Shown piece after piece: positions 7,690 to 17,578 of a DNA stretch of 64,000 bases (position 1 is its first letter; each line of letters begins with the position of its first letter). The stretch is taken from NCBI RefSeq assembly GCF_003289645.1, contig NZ_QLYX01000018.1, positions 62,001 to 126,000 on the forward strand. Reading direction: 5' to 3'. The notes under the pieces were generated by a model. That model was given only the letters and a program-made list of their open reading frames with translations. It was not told the DNA's origin and searched no databases. Origin of the DNA: Actinomadura craniellae (lineage in GTDB: Bacteria; Actinomycetota; Actinomycetes; Streptosporangiales; Streptosporangiaceae). A program made the position numbers and the translations under genes.

Positions 7690-10383
7690 ATGGATCCTCT
7701 TTCTCCTGGTGACCCCCGTGAGATCGGTGCTTACCGAATTCAGGGGCTGTTGGGCAGCGGGGGCATGGGCCGGGTGTTTTTCGGACGGTCGCCTGGCGGT
7801 CGCCCGGTCGCAGTTAAAGTGGTCCGTCCGGAGTTGGCAGCCGACGCGAGCTTCCGACGCAGATTCGTCCGGGAGGTGGAGGCGGCTCGGCGGGTCGGTG
7901 GTTTCCACACGGTACCCGTTGTCGACGCGGATCCGGAGGCCGATCCGCCCTGGGTGGTCACTGCTTTCGTTCCAGGGCCGTCGTTGGCCGAGAAGGTCGG
8001 AGAACATGGGCCGCTGCCGCCGGGACTGGTCCGTGAACTGGGTGCGGGCCTCGCAGAAGGACTGGCGGCCATCCATTCATGCGGGCTGGTTCATCGGGAC
8101 CTCAAGCCCGAGAACGTCCTGATGGGTCCCGACGGCCCTCGGATCATCGACTTCGGGATCGCGCGGGCCCTGGACGTTGCGACGATCAGCGTCAGCGGCG
8201 CTTTACTTGGGACGCCGGCTTTCATGGCACCGGGACAGGCGAAGGGCCATGCGCCACTCCAGGCCGACGATATTTTTTCACTCGGCGGCGTTCTGTGTTT
8301 TGCGGCCACTGGGCGGCCGCCGTTCGGAGGCGGAGCCCTCGAAGGCATTCTTTATCGGGTCATCCATGAAAATCCCGATATAACAGGGCTCAGCGAACCG
8401 ATGCGTTCCGTCGTCGTTGCGTGCCTGAGCAAGGAACCCCAAAATCGTCCCGATGCCACCACGCTCGTTCGCATGTTGGGCTTGGCGGGTGCCGCCGGAA
8501 CGGCTTACTCCGCTCCATCCAGGGGAACAGCCGGTTACGAGTGGGGGATTCATCCCCGCGAACTCGCCGCGCAATGCCACGATGCAGGCGATCTGGCGGG
8601 CGCCGAACAGGCCATCCGGCACTGGATCTCGCTGGAGCCGGCTAACCCGGAGCCGCTCGTCAGACTGTGCGAGGTCTATCAGGCGACCGCTCACTGGGAA
8701 GCGATGCTGGCCGCTATCAGACAATGGCAGCGACTTGATCCGGACGATTGGCGTCCGGTGGCGTGGACCGGCTTGGCCTTGTCGGAGTTGGAGCGTTGGG
8801 AAGCCGCCGTCGGCTGTTATCGGCAGTGGGCCCTGCATACCCCGGACAATCCGCAACCATGGAGGTCGATGTGGATTGCCGCAGCCAACGCGGGCGACCA
8901 GGTCGCCGCGCTGGGAGCCACCGAGGGGTGGGTGAAAGCCGCGGCGGACGACGCGGAAGCCTGGCTGTGCTACGCACAGATGCTCCTTGAGTTCGACAGG
9001 TTCGACCAGGCGGCCGATGCGGCTGAACGCTCCCTGAACCTGAACCCCGACGAGATCAACGCCCTTTGGGTCCACGCCAGTGCCCTCGCAGGACTTGAAC
9101 GATGGCGGGACGCCATGGACGCCTACCGGCGTTGCGCCGAGCGGGAACCACATGACGCGAACGCGTGGACGAAGGCGTGGATCACGTCTGTCCAATGCGA
9201 TGACCGACAGGCCGGAAGGGAGACCCTCGCCGATTGGACCGCCGCGATGCCTGACCATGCTTTCGCGTGGCGTGCCTACACTCGGGAACTCGTCCTGGCC
9301 GGTAGCTACGAACAGGCCATCGAAGCCGCCGAGCGTGCAATGGCGCTGACGCCCAGCGAAGAGGAGCGGGCATCGTTCGACGAGAGCACTCTGTTGCATG
9401 ACTACGGGGTGTCCCTGAGCGTGACCGGGCGCTGGGACCGCCTCGCCGGCTTCATCGACAGCTGGCCGGATTCAGAAGATCTGACCTTGTTGACCATCAA
9501 GGCGAAATCACTGTGTGAACTGGGACGCCATTCCGAGGCGGCCGCCACGGCCGCCCGGGTGACCGCCGGAGATGGCTCCGCCGCAAGCGCTTGGGAGACC
9601 CTGGCCAGGTCGCTCCACGAACTCGGCGAGCACGAACAAGAGGTCGATGCGGCCGAACGATGGTTCGCCCTGGCCCCCGACAACATCAAGGCCCGCCAGG
9701 TGTACGCTTTGGCGCTTCACGAAGCGCAGCTGGGCGATCGGTTGTTGCCGGTCCTGGACGGGTGGCCCGGAGGCGCCCAGGATCCGCAGGTGGTCTCGCT
9801 CAAGGCGCAGGCGCTGCACTGGCTTGGCCGCCATGACGAAGCCGTTCCGGTAGCCGCACGCGTGATCGAAATGGTGGAACTCGCCAAAGTGTCCGGCCAC
9901 GCGAATCCGGATGTCGGCTCCGCCCTCGGCGCGTTCAAAATCGAGGCGTATTCGCTCTACGAGCTGGGGCAGTTCGATGGAGCAGCCGCGGCCGCTCGGC
10001 AACTACTGAAACACGACGCCAACAACTCTCTCTACTGGTTCCTGTTCACTCGGGCCCTGATCGGTGCCAAGCAGTACGAGGAAGCTCTTGCAGCGGCGGA
10101 CCGATGGATCGAGGTCGACCCGAGCGGGAACGCCTGGTCCCGCAAGGTCCAGGCGCTCATGGGGCTGAACCGATGGGAGGAGGCCCGCCGGGGCTCCGAA
10201 CTCCTACTGTCGTTGCGCCCGGACGACCCCAACGCGCTCAGCCTCATGACGACCGCCTGCGCCGCCTGCAACGACGAAAGGGCGATTCATTACGCGGAGC
10301 GTTGGGTCGCCGTCGCCCCGGATTCACCGGACGCACAAGACACGCTGGAGCGACTACGCGCGGACCCTCGCGAAGAGATTTAG
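7690..10383 (+). CDS. Serine/threonine protein kinase fused to TPR repeats
   Basis: An 897-residue cytoplasmic protein. Residues 14-270 form a Hanks-type kinase: glycine loop LLGSGGMGRVFFG, VAVK lysine (K43), Glu of the C-helix (E64), HRDLKPEN with catalytic D137, and DFG at 154-156. The usual APE is APG (180-182), so the structural glutamate is missing. From about residue 285 to the end the protein is helical TPR-like repeats (recurring W...A..A......P.N motifs). There is no membrane segment, unlike most actinobacterial PknB-type sensors. ATG at 7690 has GGGGAG 7 nt upstream; an adjacent GTG at 7687 is the alternative. Base composition is somewhat lower in GC than its neighbours. Targets are unknown. 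Confidence 0.85.
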   Translation: MDPLSPGDPREIGAYRIQGLLGSGGMGRVFFGRSPGGRPVAVKVVRPELAADASFRRRFVREVEAARRVGGFHTVPVVDADPEADPPWVVTAFVPGPSLAEKVGEHGPLPPGLVRELGAGLAEGLAAIHSCGLVHRDLKPENVLMGPDGPRIIDFGIARALDVATISVSGALLGTPAFMAPGQAKGHAPLQADDIFSLGGVLCFAATGRPPFGGGALEGILYRVIHENPDITGLSEPMRSVVVACLSKEPQNRPDATTLVRMLGLAGAAGTAYSAPSRGTAGYEWGIHPRELAAQCHDAGDLAGAEQAIRHWISLEPANPEPLVRLCEVYQATAHWEAMLAAIRQWQRLDPDDWRPVAWTGLALSELERWEAAVGCYRQWALHTPDNPQPWRSMWIAAANAGDQVAALGATEGWVKAAADDAEAWLCYAQMLLEFDRFDQAADAAERSLNLNPDEINALWVHASALAGLERWRDAMDAYRRCAEREPHDANAWTKAWITSVQCDDRQAGRETLADWTAAMPDHAFAWRAYTRELVLAGSYEQAIEAAERAMALTPSEEERASFDESTLLHDYGVSLSVTGRWDRLAGFIDSWPDSEDLTLLTIKAKSLCELGRHSEAAATAARVTAGDGSAASAWETLARSLHELGEHEQEVDAAERWFALAPDNIKARQVYALALHEAQLGDRLLPVLDGWPGGAQDPQVVSLKAQALHWLGRHDEAVPVAARVIEMVELAKVSGHANPDVGSALGAFKIEAYSLYELGQFDGAAAAARQLLKHDANNSLYWFLFTRALIGAKQYEEALAAADRWIEVDPSGNAWSRKVQALMGLNRWEEARRGSELLLSLRPDDPNALSLMTTACAACNDERAIHYAERWVAVAPDSPDAQDTLERLRADPREEI

Positions 10384-10394
10384 CGCGTTTCCCG

Positions 10395-13300
10395 TCAGTC
10401 GATGGTGAGGAGGAGGTCGCCGGCCTCCACCTGGGTGGGGCCGGGAACGGGGATGCGGGAGACGGTGCCGGAGACGGGGGTGGTGATGGTGGCCTCCATC
10501 TTCATCGCCTCGATGACGGCGACGACGTCACCGGCGGAGACCCGGTCGCCGACGGAGACCTTGGCGGTGACGGAGCCGAAGAAGGGGGCGGCGATGTGGC
10601 CGGGCACGTTCGGGTCGGCGCGCTCGGTCTGGGCGGTTTCGGGGGCGACGGAGCGGTCGCGGACGGTGAGGGTGCGCATCTGGCCGTTGACGGTGCAGAT
10701 GACCTGGCGGCAGCCGGCCTCGTCGAGTTCGCCGACGGCCTCCAGCGCGGTGAGGACGCGGACGCCGGGTTCGAGGTCGAAGGCGACCTCGTGCCCCGGG
10801 CGCAGGCCGTAGAGGAACGCGCCCGTCGGGAGGACCGACAGGTCCCCATAGGAGGCCCGGGACTCGGCGTAGGCCTTGGCGGGGGCGGGGAACAGCAGCC
10901 GGTCGAGGGTGTCGCGGACGTCCGGCCCGGCCAGGGCCTTCCCCTCCTCCTCGGAGAGTTCGGCCCGGGCGGGGGTGAAGGAGCGGCCGCGGAGGGCGTT
11001 CTCGCGGAACGGCTCGGGCCAGCCGCCGGGCGGGTCGCCGAGTTCCCCGGCCAGGAACCCGACGACGCTGTCGGGCAGGTCGAAGCGGCCGGGGTCGGCG
11101 GCGAACTCGGCGGGGTCGGCGGCGGCGGCCACCAGGTGCAGGGCGAGGTCCCCGACGACCTTGCTGGACGGGGTCACCTTGACCAGGCGGCCGAGGATCC
11201 GGTCGGCCGCCTCGTACAGCCGCTCGATCTCCTCGAACCGGTCGCCGAGGCCCAGCGCCACCGCCTGCTGGCGCAGGTTCGACAGCTGGCCGCCTGGGAT
11301 CTCGTGCCGGTAGACGCGGCCGGTCGGGGCCGGCAGGCCCATCTCGAACGGCGCGTACAGGCGGCGCACCGCCTCCCAGTACGGTTCCAGCGCGAGGACG
11401 GCGTCCAGGTCCAGCCCGGTCGCCCGCCCGGTGTGGTCGGTGTGCGCGACGATCGCCTGGAGCGGTGGCTGGCTGGTGGTCCCGGCCAGCGGCGACGACG
11501 CCCCGTCGACCGCGTCCACCCCGGCGTCGACCGCGGCGAGGTAGGTGGCGAGCTGCCCGCCCGCGGTGTCGTGGGTGTGCAGGTGCACGGGCAGGTCGAA
11601 GCGCTCGCGCAGCGCGCCGACCAGGGTGCGGGCGGCGGGGGCGCGCAGCAGCCCCGCCATGTCCTTGATGCACAGCACGTGCACGCCCGCCTCGACGAGT
11701 TCCTCGGCCAGCCGCAGGTAGTAGTCGAGGGTGTAGAGGCGCTCCCCGGGCGAGGACAGGTCGCCGGTGTAGCACAGCGTGCCCTCGGCGAGGGCGTGGG
11801 TGTGCAGGACGGCGTCGATGGCGGGCCGCATCCGCTCGACGTCGTTGAGCGCGTCGAAGATCCGGAAGATGTCCACGCCGGTCTTGGCGGCCTCGGTGAC
11901 GAACGCGGTCGCGACGGCGTCGGGGTAGGGCGTGTAGCCGACGGTGTTGCGGCCGCGCAGCAGCATCTGGAGGCAGGTGTTCGGGGCGGCCTCGCGGAGC
12001 GCCGCAAGGCGTTCCCAGGGCGACTCGCCGAGGAAGCGCAGCGCGACGTCGTAGGTCGCGCCGCCCCACGCCTCGATCGAGAGCAGCCCGGGCAGGGTGC
12101 GCGCGACGTGCGGCGCGGCGCGCAGCAGGTCGGCGGTCCGGACGCGGGTGGCCAGCAGCGACTGGTGGGCGTCGCGGAACGTCGTGTCGGTGACGGCGAG
12201 GGCGCGCTGCCCGCGCAGCCGTTCGGCGAACGCCCGCGGCCCGAGCGCGAGCAGTAGGTCGCGCGAGCCCTCGGGGAGCGGCCCCTCGGGTAGCGGCGGC
12301 AGCTTCTCGGCCGGGTCCAGCTCGGTCGGCGCGTCCCCGTACGGCTTGTTGACGGTGACGTCGGCGAGGTACCGCACGAGCCGGGTGGCGCGGTCGCCGC
12401 TGGAGCGGGCCGTCAGCAGCTCGGGGTGCTCGGCGATGTAGGCGGTCGTGACGCCGCCCGCCCGGAAGCCCGGCTCGTCGAGCAGGGCCAGCAGGAACGG
12501 GATGTTGCTGGCGACGCCCCGGATCCGGAACTCGGCGACGGCGCGGGCGGACCGGCGGACGGCGTCCTCGAAGGTCCTGCCCCGGGTCGTGAGCTTGACC
12601 AGCAGCGAGTCGAAGTGCGGGGAGACCTCGGCCCCGGCGTAGGCGGTGCCGGTGTCGAGCCGGACGCCCGCGCCGCCCGGCGACCGGTAGGCCGAGATGC
12701 GGCCGGTGTCGGGCCGGAAGTCCCGGGCGGGGTCCTCGGTGGTGATCCGGCACTGGACGGCGAAGCCGGAGACGGTGACGTCCTCCTGCCGGATGTCGAG
12801 GTCGCCGAGGGTCTCGCCGCCCGCGATCCGCAGCTGCGCCTGGACCAGGTCGATCCCGGTGACCTCCTCGGTCACGGTGTGCTCGACCTGGATGCGCGGG
12901 TTCATCTCGATGAAGACGTGCTCGCCGCCCTCGTCCACGAGGAACTCGACCGTCCCGGCGTTGACGTAGCCGACCTCCCGGGCGAACGCCACCGCGTCGT
13001 CGCACAGCCGCCGGGCGACCTCCGGGTCGAGCCGGGGCGCGGGCGCGATCTCGACGACCTTCTGGTGCCGCCGCTGCACGGAGCAGTCGCGTTCGCGCAG
13101 GTGGACGATGTTCCCGGTGCCGTCGGCGAGGACCTGCACCTCGATGTGCCGCGGCCGGTCCACGGCCTGCTCCAGGAAGACCGTCGGGTCACCGAAGGCG
13201 CCCTCGGCCTCGCGCCGGGCCGCCTCGACGGCGCCGACGAGGTCCTCGCGGCGGTCGACCCGGCGCAGCCCGCGCCCGCCGCCGCCGGCCGCGGCCTTGA

Positions 13301-13763
13301 CGAAGAGGGGCAGCCCGACCTCCTCGGCGGCCTCCAGTTCGGCGCCGGGCTCGGGCGTCACCGAGCGCAGCACGGGCAGCCCGGCCCGGCGCGCCGCGGC
13401 CACCGCCTCGATCTTGTTCCCGGCGAGCCGGAGGACGCTCGCGGGCGGCCCGACGAAGACGAGCCCGGCCCGCTCGCACGCCTCGGCGAGCTCGGGGCTC
13501 TCCGACAGGAACCCGTAGCCGGGGTAGACGGCGTCCGCACCGACCCGCAGCGCGGTCTGGACGATCTCCTCGACGTTCAGGTAGGCGCGCACCGGGTGCC
13601 CGGGCTCCCCGATCGGGTACGCCTCGTCGGCCTTCTGCCGGTGCAGCGAGAACCGGTCCTCCTGGGCGTACACGGCCACGCTCGCGATGCCCAGCTCGTA
13701 GGCCGCCCGGCAGGCCCGTACGGCGATCTCTCCCCGGTTGGCGACCAGCAACTTTGCGATCAT
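10395..13763 (-). CDS. pyc: Pyruvate carboxylase
   Basis: A 1122-residue biotin enzyme that carboxylates pyruvate to oxaloacetate. Domain order: biotin carboxylase (about 1-450; AVYAQEDRFSLHRQKADEAY, FVKAAAGGGGRG, EMNPRIQVEHTVTEEVTGID), carboxyltransferase (about 515-800; VTDTTFRDAHQSLLATRVRT, CIKDMAGLL, HTHDTAGG), then allosteric linker and a C-terminal biotinyl domain with the acceptor lysine in VIEAMKMEATI. Length matches single-chain Pyc. ATG at 13763 with AGGAG upstream. It lies 130 bp downstream of the methylcitrate operon on the same strand, which is sensible because that cycle consumes oxaloacetate. It ends 11 bp from the convergent kinase gene. Confidence 0.95.
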   Translation of the reverse strand: MIAKLLVANRGEIAVRACRAAYELGIASVAVYAQEDRFSLHRQKADEAYPIGEPGHPVRAYLNVEEIVQTALRVGADAVYPGYGFLSESPELAEACERAGLVFVGPPASVLRLAGNKIEAVAAARRAGLPVLRSVTPEPGAELEAAEEVGLPLFVKAAAGGGGRGLRRVDRREDLVGAVEAARREAEGAFGDPTVFLEQAVDRPRHIEVQVLADGTGNIVHLRERDCSVQRRHQKVVEIAPAPRLDPEVARRLCDDAVAFAREVGYVNAGTVEFLVDEGGEHVFIEMNPRIQVEHTVTEEVTGIDLVQAQLRIAGGETLGDLDIRQEDVTVSGFAVQCRITTEDPARDFRPDTGRISAYRSPGGAGVRLDTGTAYAGAEVSPHFDSLLVKLTTRGRTFEDAVRRSARAVAEFRIRGVASNIPFLLALLDEPGFRAGGVTTAYIAEHPELLTARSSGDRATRLVRYLADVTVNKPYGDAPTELDPAEKLPPLPEGPLPEGSRDLLLALGPRAFAERLRGQRALAVTDTTFRDAHQSLLATRVRTADLLRAAPHVARTLPGLLSIEAWGGATYDVALRFLGESPWERLAALREAAPNTCLQMLLRGRNTVGYTPYPDAVATAFVTEAAKTGVDIFRIFDALNDVERMRPAIDAVLHTHALAEGTLCYTGDLSSPGERLYTLDYYLRLAEELVEAGVHVLCIKDMAGLLRAPAARTLVGALRERFDLPVHLHTHDTAGGQLATYLAAVDAGVDAVDGASSPLAGTTSQPPLQAIVAHTDHTGRATGLDLDAVLALEPYWEAVRRLYAPFEMGLPAPTGRVYRHEIPGGQLSNLRQQAVALGLGDRFEEIERLYEAADRILGRLVKVTPSSKVVGDLALHLVAAAADPAEFAADPGRFDLPDSVVGFLAGELGDPPGGWPEPFRENALRGRSFTPARAELSEEEGKALAGPDVRDTLDRLLFPAPAKAYAESRASYGDLSVLPTGAFLYGLRPGHEVAFDLEPGVRVLTALEAVGELDEAGCRQVICTVNGQMRTLTVRDRSVAPETAQTERADPNVPGHIAAPFFGSVTAKVSVGDRVSAGDVVAVIEAMKMEATITTPVSGTVSRIPVPGPTQVEAGDLLLTID

Positions 13764-13893
13764 GCGCGCGCTCCTCGTCTTCGGACGCCGAGACGGTCAT
13801 CAAACCACCGGCCCGGTGCGGGCTCCTCCGGCGGGGCACGGCTGCCGGAGATCCGGCCTGGCCAGGGCTCCTGCCGGGCTCCCGCGGGACGGG

Positions 13894-15030
13894 TCAGCCG
13901 CCGGTCCGGACCAGCCGCCTGCTCGCCTCGGGAACGCGCCGCTCCTCGTGGCCCGCGTAGGCGCTGAGCGGGCGGATCAGGGAGTTGGCGGCCAGCTGCT
14001 CGATGATGTGGGCGGTCCAGCCGGTGATCCGGGACATCACGAAGATGGGCGTGAACGTGGGGATGTCGAAGCCCATCAGGTGGTAGGCGGGGCCGGTGGG
14101 GTAGTCGAGGTTCGGGTGGATGCCCTTGGCCCTGACCATGGCGCCGCCCAGGGCGTCGTAGAGCTCCATGAGCCGGCCGGCGTCCTTGGCGGCGGCCAGG
14201 TCGCGCAGGGCGGCCTCCATGGTCGGCACCCGGGAGTCGCCGTTCTTGTAGACCCGGTGGCCGAATCCCATGATCTTGCGCTTCTCGGCGAACGCCTCGG
14301 CCAGCCAGGACCCGGCCCGCGCCGGGTCCTCGATCTCGTGGAGCATGTGCATGACCGCCTCGTTCGCGCCGCCGTGCAGCGGGCCCTTGAGCGCGCCGAT
14401 CGCGGCGGTCACGGCGCTGTAGAGGTCCGACAGGGTGGAGGTGACGACCCGGGCGGTGAACGTCGAGGCGTTGAAGCTGTGCTCGGCGTACAGGACGAGG
14501 GAGATCTCGAAGGCGCGCACGATCTCGGGCGCGGGGACCTCGCCGAACGTCATGTGGAAGAAGTTCTCGGCGAACCCCAGAGCCGGGTCGGGCGGGATCG
14601 GGGCGAGCCCGCGGCGGCGGCGCTGGACCAGGGCGACGACGGCCGGGATGCGGGCGAACAGGTCGATGGAGGCGTGCAGGTTCGCGTCGGCGTCGTCCTC
14701 GGTCGGGTCCTCGGAGCCGAGGTGGCTGACAGCGGTGCGCAGCGCGTCCATGGGGTGGCAGCTCTCGGGGATCCGCGCCAGGACATCGAGGGTGCTGCGG
14801 CTGAGCGGGCGCCGGGAACGCTCGGCCGCCTCGAACTCGCGGAGCTGCCCGGCGTCGGGCAGCTCCCCGTGCCACAGCAGGTAGGCGACCTCCTCGAAGG
14901 TGCAGGCGGCGGCGAGCTCCTGGACGGGGTAGCCGCGGTAGGTCAGGGAGTTGGACTCAGGGTTGACCATGGAGATCGCGGTGGTGTCGGCGACGACTCC
15001 GGCCAGTCCCTTGCTGATCGTGGCGGTCAT
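13894..15030 (-). CDS. prpC: 2-methylcitrate synthase / citrate synthase family
   Basis: A 378-residue citrate-synthase-fold enzyme condensing propionyl-CoA (or acetyl-CoA) with oxaloacetate. Seen: GALKGPLHGGANEAVMHML with the catalytic His, MGFGHRVYK with the second His, and the Asp-containing NLDYPTGPAYHLMG region. The assignment to methylcitrate rather than citrate synthase comes from its place after prpD and prpB and from the short N-terminus (KGLAGVVADTTAIS). ATG at 15030 has GGAG 6 nt upstream and overlaps the prpB stop; GTG at 15033 is possible. Confidence 0.9.
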   Translation of the reverse strand: MTATISKGLAGVVADTTAISMVNPESNSLTYRGYPVQELAAACTFEEVAYLLWHGELPDAGQLREFEAAERSRRPLSRSTLDVLARIPESCHPMDALRTAVSHLGSEDPTEDDADANLHASIDLFARIPAVVALVQRRRRGLAPIPPDPALGFAENFFHMTFGEVPAPEIVRAFEISLVLYAEHSFNASTFTARVVTSTLSDLYSAVTAAIGALKGPLHGGANEAVMHMLHEIEDPARAGSWLAEAFAEKRKIMGFGHRVYKNGDSRVPTMEAALRDLAAAKDAGRLMELYDALGGAMVRAKGIHPNLDYPTGPAYHLMGFDIPTFTPIFVMSRITGWTAHIIEQLAANSLIRPLSAYAGHEERRVPEASRRLVRTGG

Positions 15031-15932
15031 CACTGCTCCCGGTAGGCGTGGCTGAAGACGGTGGTGTCGAACTTGGCGTAGTCGGCGTAGCCGAGCAGGT
15101 CGTACAGCTCGCCGCGGGTCTGCATCCGCTCGACGAGCGCGGCCTGGGTGCCGTCGGCGGCCAGCACGGACAGCGCCTCGGTGACCGCGCCCATCGCCAG
15201 CCGCAGCAGGGTGACGGGGTAGATGACGACGTTGACGCCCACGTCCCGCAGGGTCTCGGTGGTGAGCAGGGTGGACTTCCCGAACTCCGTCATGTTCGCC
15301 AGGATCGGGACGTCCACCGCCTTGCGCATCGCCTCGAACTCGGCGGCGTTCGCCAGCGCCTCGGGGAAGATCATGTCCGCGCCGGCGTCGGCGAGCGCCC
15401 TGGCCCGGTCGAGGGCCGCGCCCAGCCCTTCCAGGGCCCGCACGTCGGTGCGGGCGCAGATGACGAAGTCCGGGTCGCGGCGGGCGTCGGCGGCGGCGCG
15501 GATCCGCCGCAGCGCGTCCGGCAGCGGCACGACGGACTTGCCGTCCAGGTGGCCGCAGCGCTTGGGGTTGACCTGGTCCTCGATGTGGCAGCCCGCGAGG
15601 CCGGCGTCCTCCAGGACCTGGATGGTCCGCGCGGTGTTGAGCGGCTCGCCGAACCCGGTGTCGGCGTCGACGAGCGCGGGCAGGTCGGTGACCCGGGCGA
15701 TCTCCCCCGCCCGGCGGCTCACCTCGGTGAGCGTGGTCAGCCCGATGTCGGGCAGGGCGAGGTCGGCGGACAGGACGGCGCCGGAGACGTAGACGCCCTC
15801 GAAGCCGGCGCGGGTGATCGCCAGGGCGCTCAGCGGGTTGAACGCGCCGGGCAGCCGCAGCAGGTCGCCGCTCGCCAGGGCCGCGCGGAAGGCGCCGCGT
15901 TTGGCCTGGGCGGTGAGCCGTGAGTGCAGCAT
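15030..15932 (-). CDS. prpB: Methylisocitrate lyase
   Basis: A 300-residue enzyme of the isocitrate-lyase/PEP-mutase superfamily that splits 2-methylisocitrate into pyruvate and succinate. Seen: LPGAFNPLSALAITRAGFEG, the Mg-binding ALVDADTGFGEP, the catalytic loop EDQVNPKRCGHLDGK with its Cys, and ICARTDVRALEG. ATG at 15932 shares one base with the prpD stop, and its own stop overlaps the prpC start, so prpD, prpB and prpC are translated as a unit. Length is normal for PrpB. Confidence 0.94.
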   Translation of the reverse strand: MLHSRLTAQAKRGAFRAALASGDLLRLPGAFNPLSALAITRAGFEGVYVSGAVLSADLALPDIGLTTLTEVSRRAGEIARVTDLPALVDADTGFGEPLNTARTIQVLEDAGLAGCHIEDQVNPKRCGHLDGKSVVPLPDALRRIRAAADARRDPDFVICARTDVRALEGLGAALDRARALADAGADMIFPEALANAAEFEAMRKAVDVPILANMTEFGKSTLLTTETLRDVGVNVVIYPVTLLRLAMGAVTEALSVLAADGTQAALVERMQTRGELYDLLGYADYAKFDTTVFSHAYREQ

Positions 15933-17425
15933 CAGAAGATCCCTTCGGTCTTCGGCTCCCCGGGCAGGCCCGCGTCCACGTTCAGCGCGGCGACCTCGGC
16001 CGCCGCCAGCTCGGGCAGGCGGGCGGCCAGGTCCAGGAACCGCGCCCGCTCCCGCTCGGGGACGTGCTCGCCGGCCAGGGTCCGGAACTTGTGCGCGTAC
16101 TGCTCGCGGCCGAAGGGGCGGGCGCCCTCGGGGTGCGCGTCGGCGACACCGCGGGAGCCCTCGACGGCGGTGCCGTCGGACAGCTCGACGACCACCCGGC
16201 CGCCGAACCTCTTCTCGGCCGGGTCGGTGGCGTGGTAGGCGGTCGTCCACTCCGGGTCCTCGACCGTGCCGATCTTCCGCCAGAGCTCGACGGTGTCGGG
16301 GCGGGCGGCGCGTTCGGGCGCGTAGGAGTCGACGTGGTGCCACCCGCCGTCCTGGAGCGCGACCGCGAAGATGTAGGGGATCGAGTGGTCGAGCGTCTCG
16401 CGGCTGGCCGACGGGTCGTACTTCTGCGGGTCGTTCGCGCCCGACCCGATCACGTGGTGGGTGTGGTGGCTGGTGTGGATCGTGATCCGCTCGACCTTCG
16501 CGGTGTCGGGGATCCGGGTGCGCAGGTCGCGGGCCAGGTCGATGAGGGCCTGGGCCTGGTACTCGGCCGAGTGCTCCTTGGTGTAGGTGCGCAGGATGCC
16601 GCGTGTCTCCTCGCCGGGCTCGGGCAGCGGCACCCGGTACTCGGCCTGCGGCCCGGACAGCAGCCACGCGATGAAGCCGTCCTCGCCCTCGTAGATCGGG
16701 GACGGTGCGCCCTGCCCGCGCGCGGCCCGGTCGACGGCCTCGATCGCCGCCTTCCCGGCGAACGCCGGGGCGTAGGCCTTCCACGAGGAGATCTCGCCCT
16801 TGCGGGACTGCCGGGTGGCGGTCGTGGTGTGCAGGGCCTGCCCGATCGCCTGGTAGATCACCTCGGCCGGCAGGTCCAGCAGCGCGCCGATGCCCGCCGC
16901 GGCCGACACCCCCAGGTGCGCGATGTGGTCGATCTTGTGCTCGTGCAGGCAGATCCCGGTGACGAGCGCGACCTGCGCCTCGTAGGCGACGGCGATCGCG
17001 CGGGTCAGCGCGGCGCCCGGGACGCCGAGGTGCTGGGCGACGGCCAGGATCGGCGGGATGTTGTCGCCCGGGTGGGAGTAGTCGGCGGCCAGGTAGGTGT
17101 CGTGGTAGTCCAGCTCGCGGACGGCCACGCCGTTCGCCCAGGCCGCCCACTCGGGCAGCACCGCTGCGCCCACGCCGAAGACCGCGGCGCCCCGGCCGGT
17201 GGCCCGGCGGCTCAGCGCCTGGTCGCGGGCCGCGACCACCGGGGCCCGGTGCAGCGACGCCACCGCCACCGAAGCGTTGTCGATCACCCGGTTGGCGACC
17301 ATCTCCGCCACCTCGGCGCCGGGTGCGGGCGCGTTCACCGCGAGTTCCGCCAGTTTCCAGGCGAGCTGGTCCGCTCGCGGCAGCCTGTTCGCGCTCGGAC
17401 TGGTCCGGACGATGTGCTCGATCAT
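15932..17425 (-). CDS. prpD: 2-methylcitrate dehydratase
   Basis: A 497-residue MmgE/PrpD family protein that dehydrates 2-methylcitrate to 2-methylaconitate. Seen: [55 protein letters not shown], and the C-terminal [19 protein letters not shown]. It is the first gene of the prpDBC operon and begins at ATG 17425. Longer translation upstream would read through the regulator promoter region and is rejected. The divergent regulator starts 153 bp away with two RamB/PrpR-like boxes in the gap. Confidence 0.94.
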   Translation of the reverse strand: MIEHIVRTSPSANRLPRADQLAWKLAELAVNAPAPGAEVAEMVANRVIDNASVAVASLHRAPVVAARDQALSRRATGRGAAVFGVGAAVLPEWAAWANGVAVRELDYHDTYLAADYSHPGDNIPPILAVAQHLGVPGAALTRAIAVAYEAQVALVTGICLHEHKIDHIAHLGVSAAAGIGALLDLPAEVIYQAIGQALHTTTATRQSRKGEISSWKAYAPAFAGKAAIEAVDRAARGQGAPSPIYEGEDGFIAWLLSGPQAEYRVPLPEPGEETRGILRTYTKEHSAEYQAQALIDLARDLRTRIPDTAKVERITIHTSHHTHHVIGSGANDPQKYDPSASRETLDHSIPYIFAVALQDGGWHHVDSYAPERAARPDTVELWRKIGTVEDPEWTTAYHATDPAEKRFGGRVVVELSDGTAVEGSRGVADAHPEGARPFGREQYAHKFRTLAGEHVPERERARFLDLAARLPELAAAEVAALNVDAGLPGEPKTEGIF

Positions 17426-17496
17426 GAAGCCCTTCCGCCTCCCTCGTGGACGTCTCCGAGCCTCACGGACGGGCCGGTCACCTGCCAGACCCGGAA

Positions 17497-17544
17497 TCTG
17501 CGAAGTTCTGCCACATTCACCGGATCTTTTGCGAACTTTGCGAA
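17497..17544. promoter_or_regulatory. Pair of PrpR/RamB-like operator boxes
   Basis: Two copies of a box close to the known RamB consensus (AGAACTTTGCAAA type) face each other between prpD and its regulator. On the + strand, CGAACTTTGCGAA is at 17532-17544. On the - strand, AGAACTTCGCAGA is at 17498-17510. Each differs from the consensus at two positions. Facing copies in a divergent promoter suggest control of both genes. A -10-like TACGCT at 17567-17572 lies 6 nt before the regulator ATG, consistent with a leaderless regulator mRNA. Confidence 0.7.
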
Positions 17545-17578
17545 GGCCGCTTTCGCACGCCGTGGATACGCTGGCGGC

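Noticed and set aside
10104-12257. A 717-codon + strand frame over pyc
   Set aside because: Antisense shadow of pyruvate carboxylase, Gly/Asp/Ala-rich with no domain.
15030-17150. A 706-codon frame joining prpB to an upstream stretch
   Set aside because: Only the last 300 codons match PrpB. The upstream part overlaps the prpD gene in another frame.
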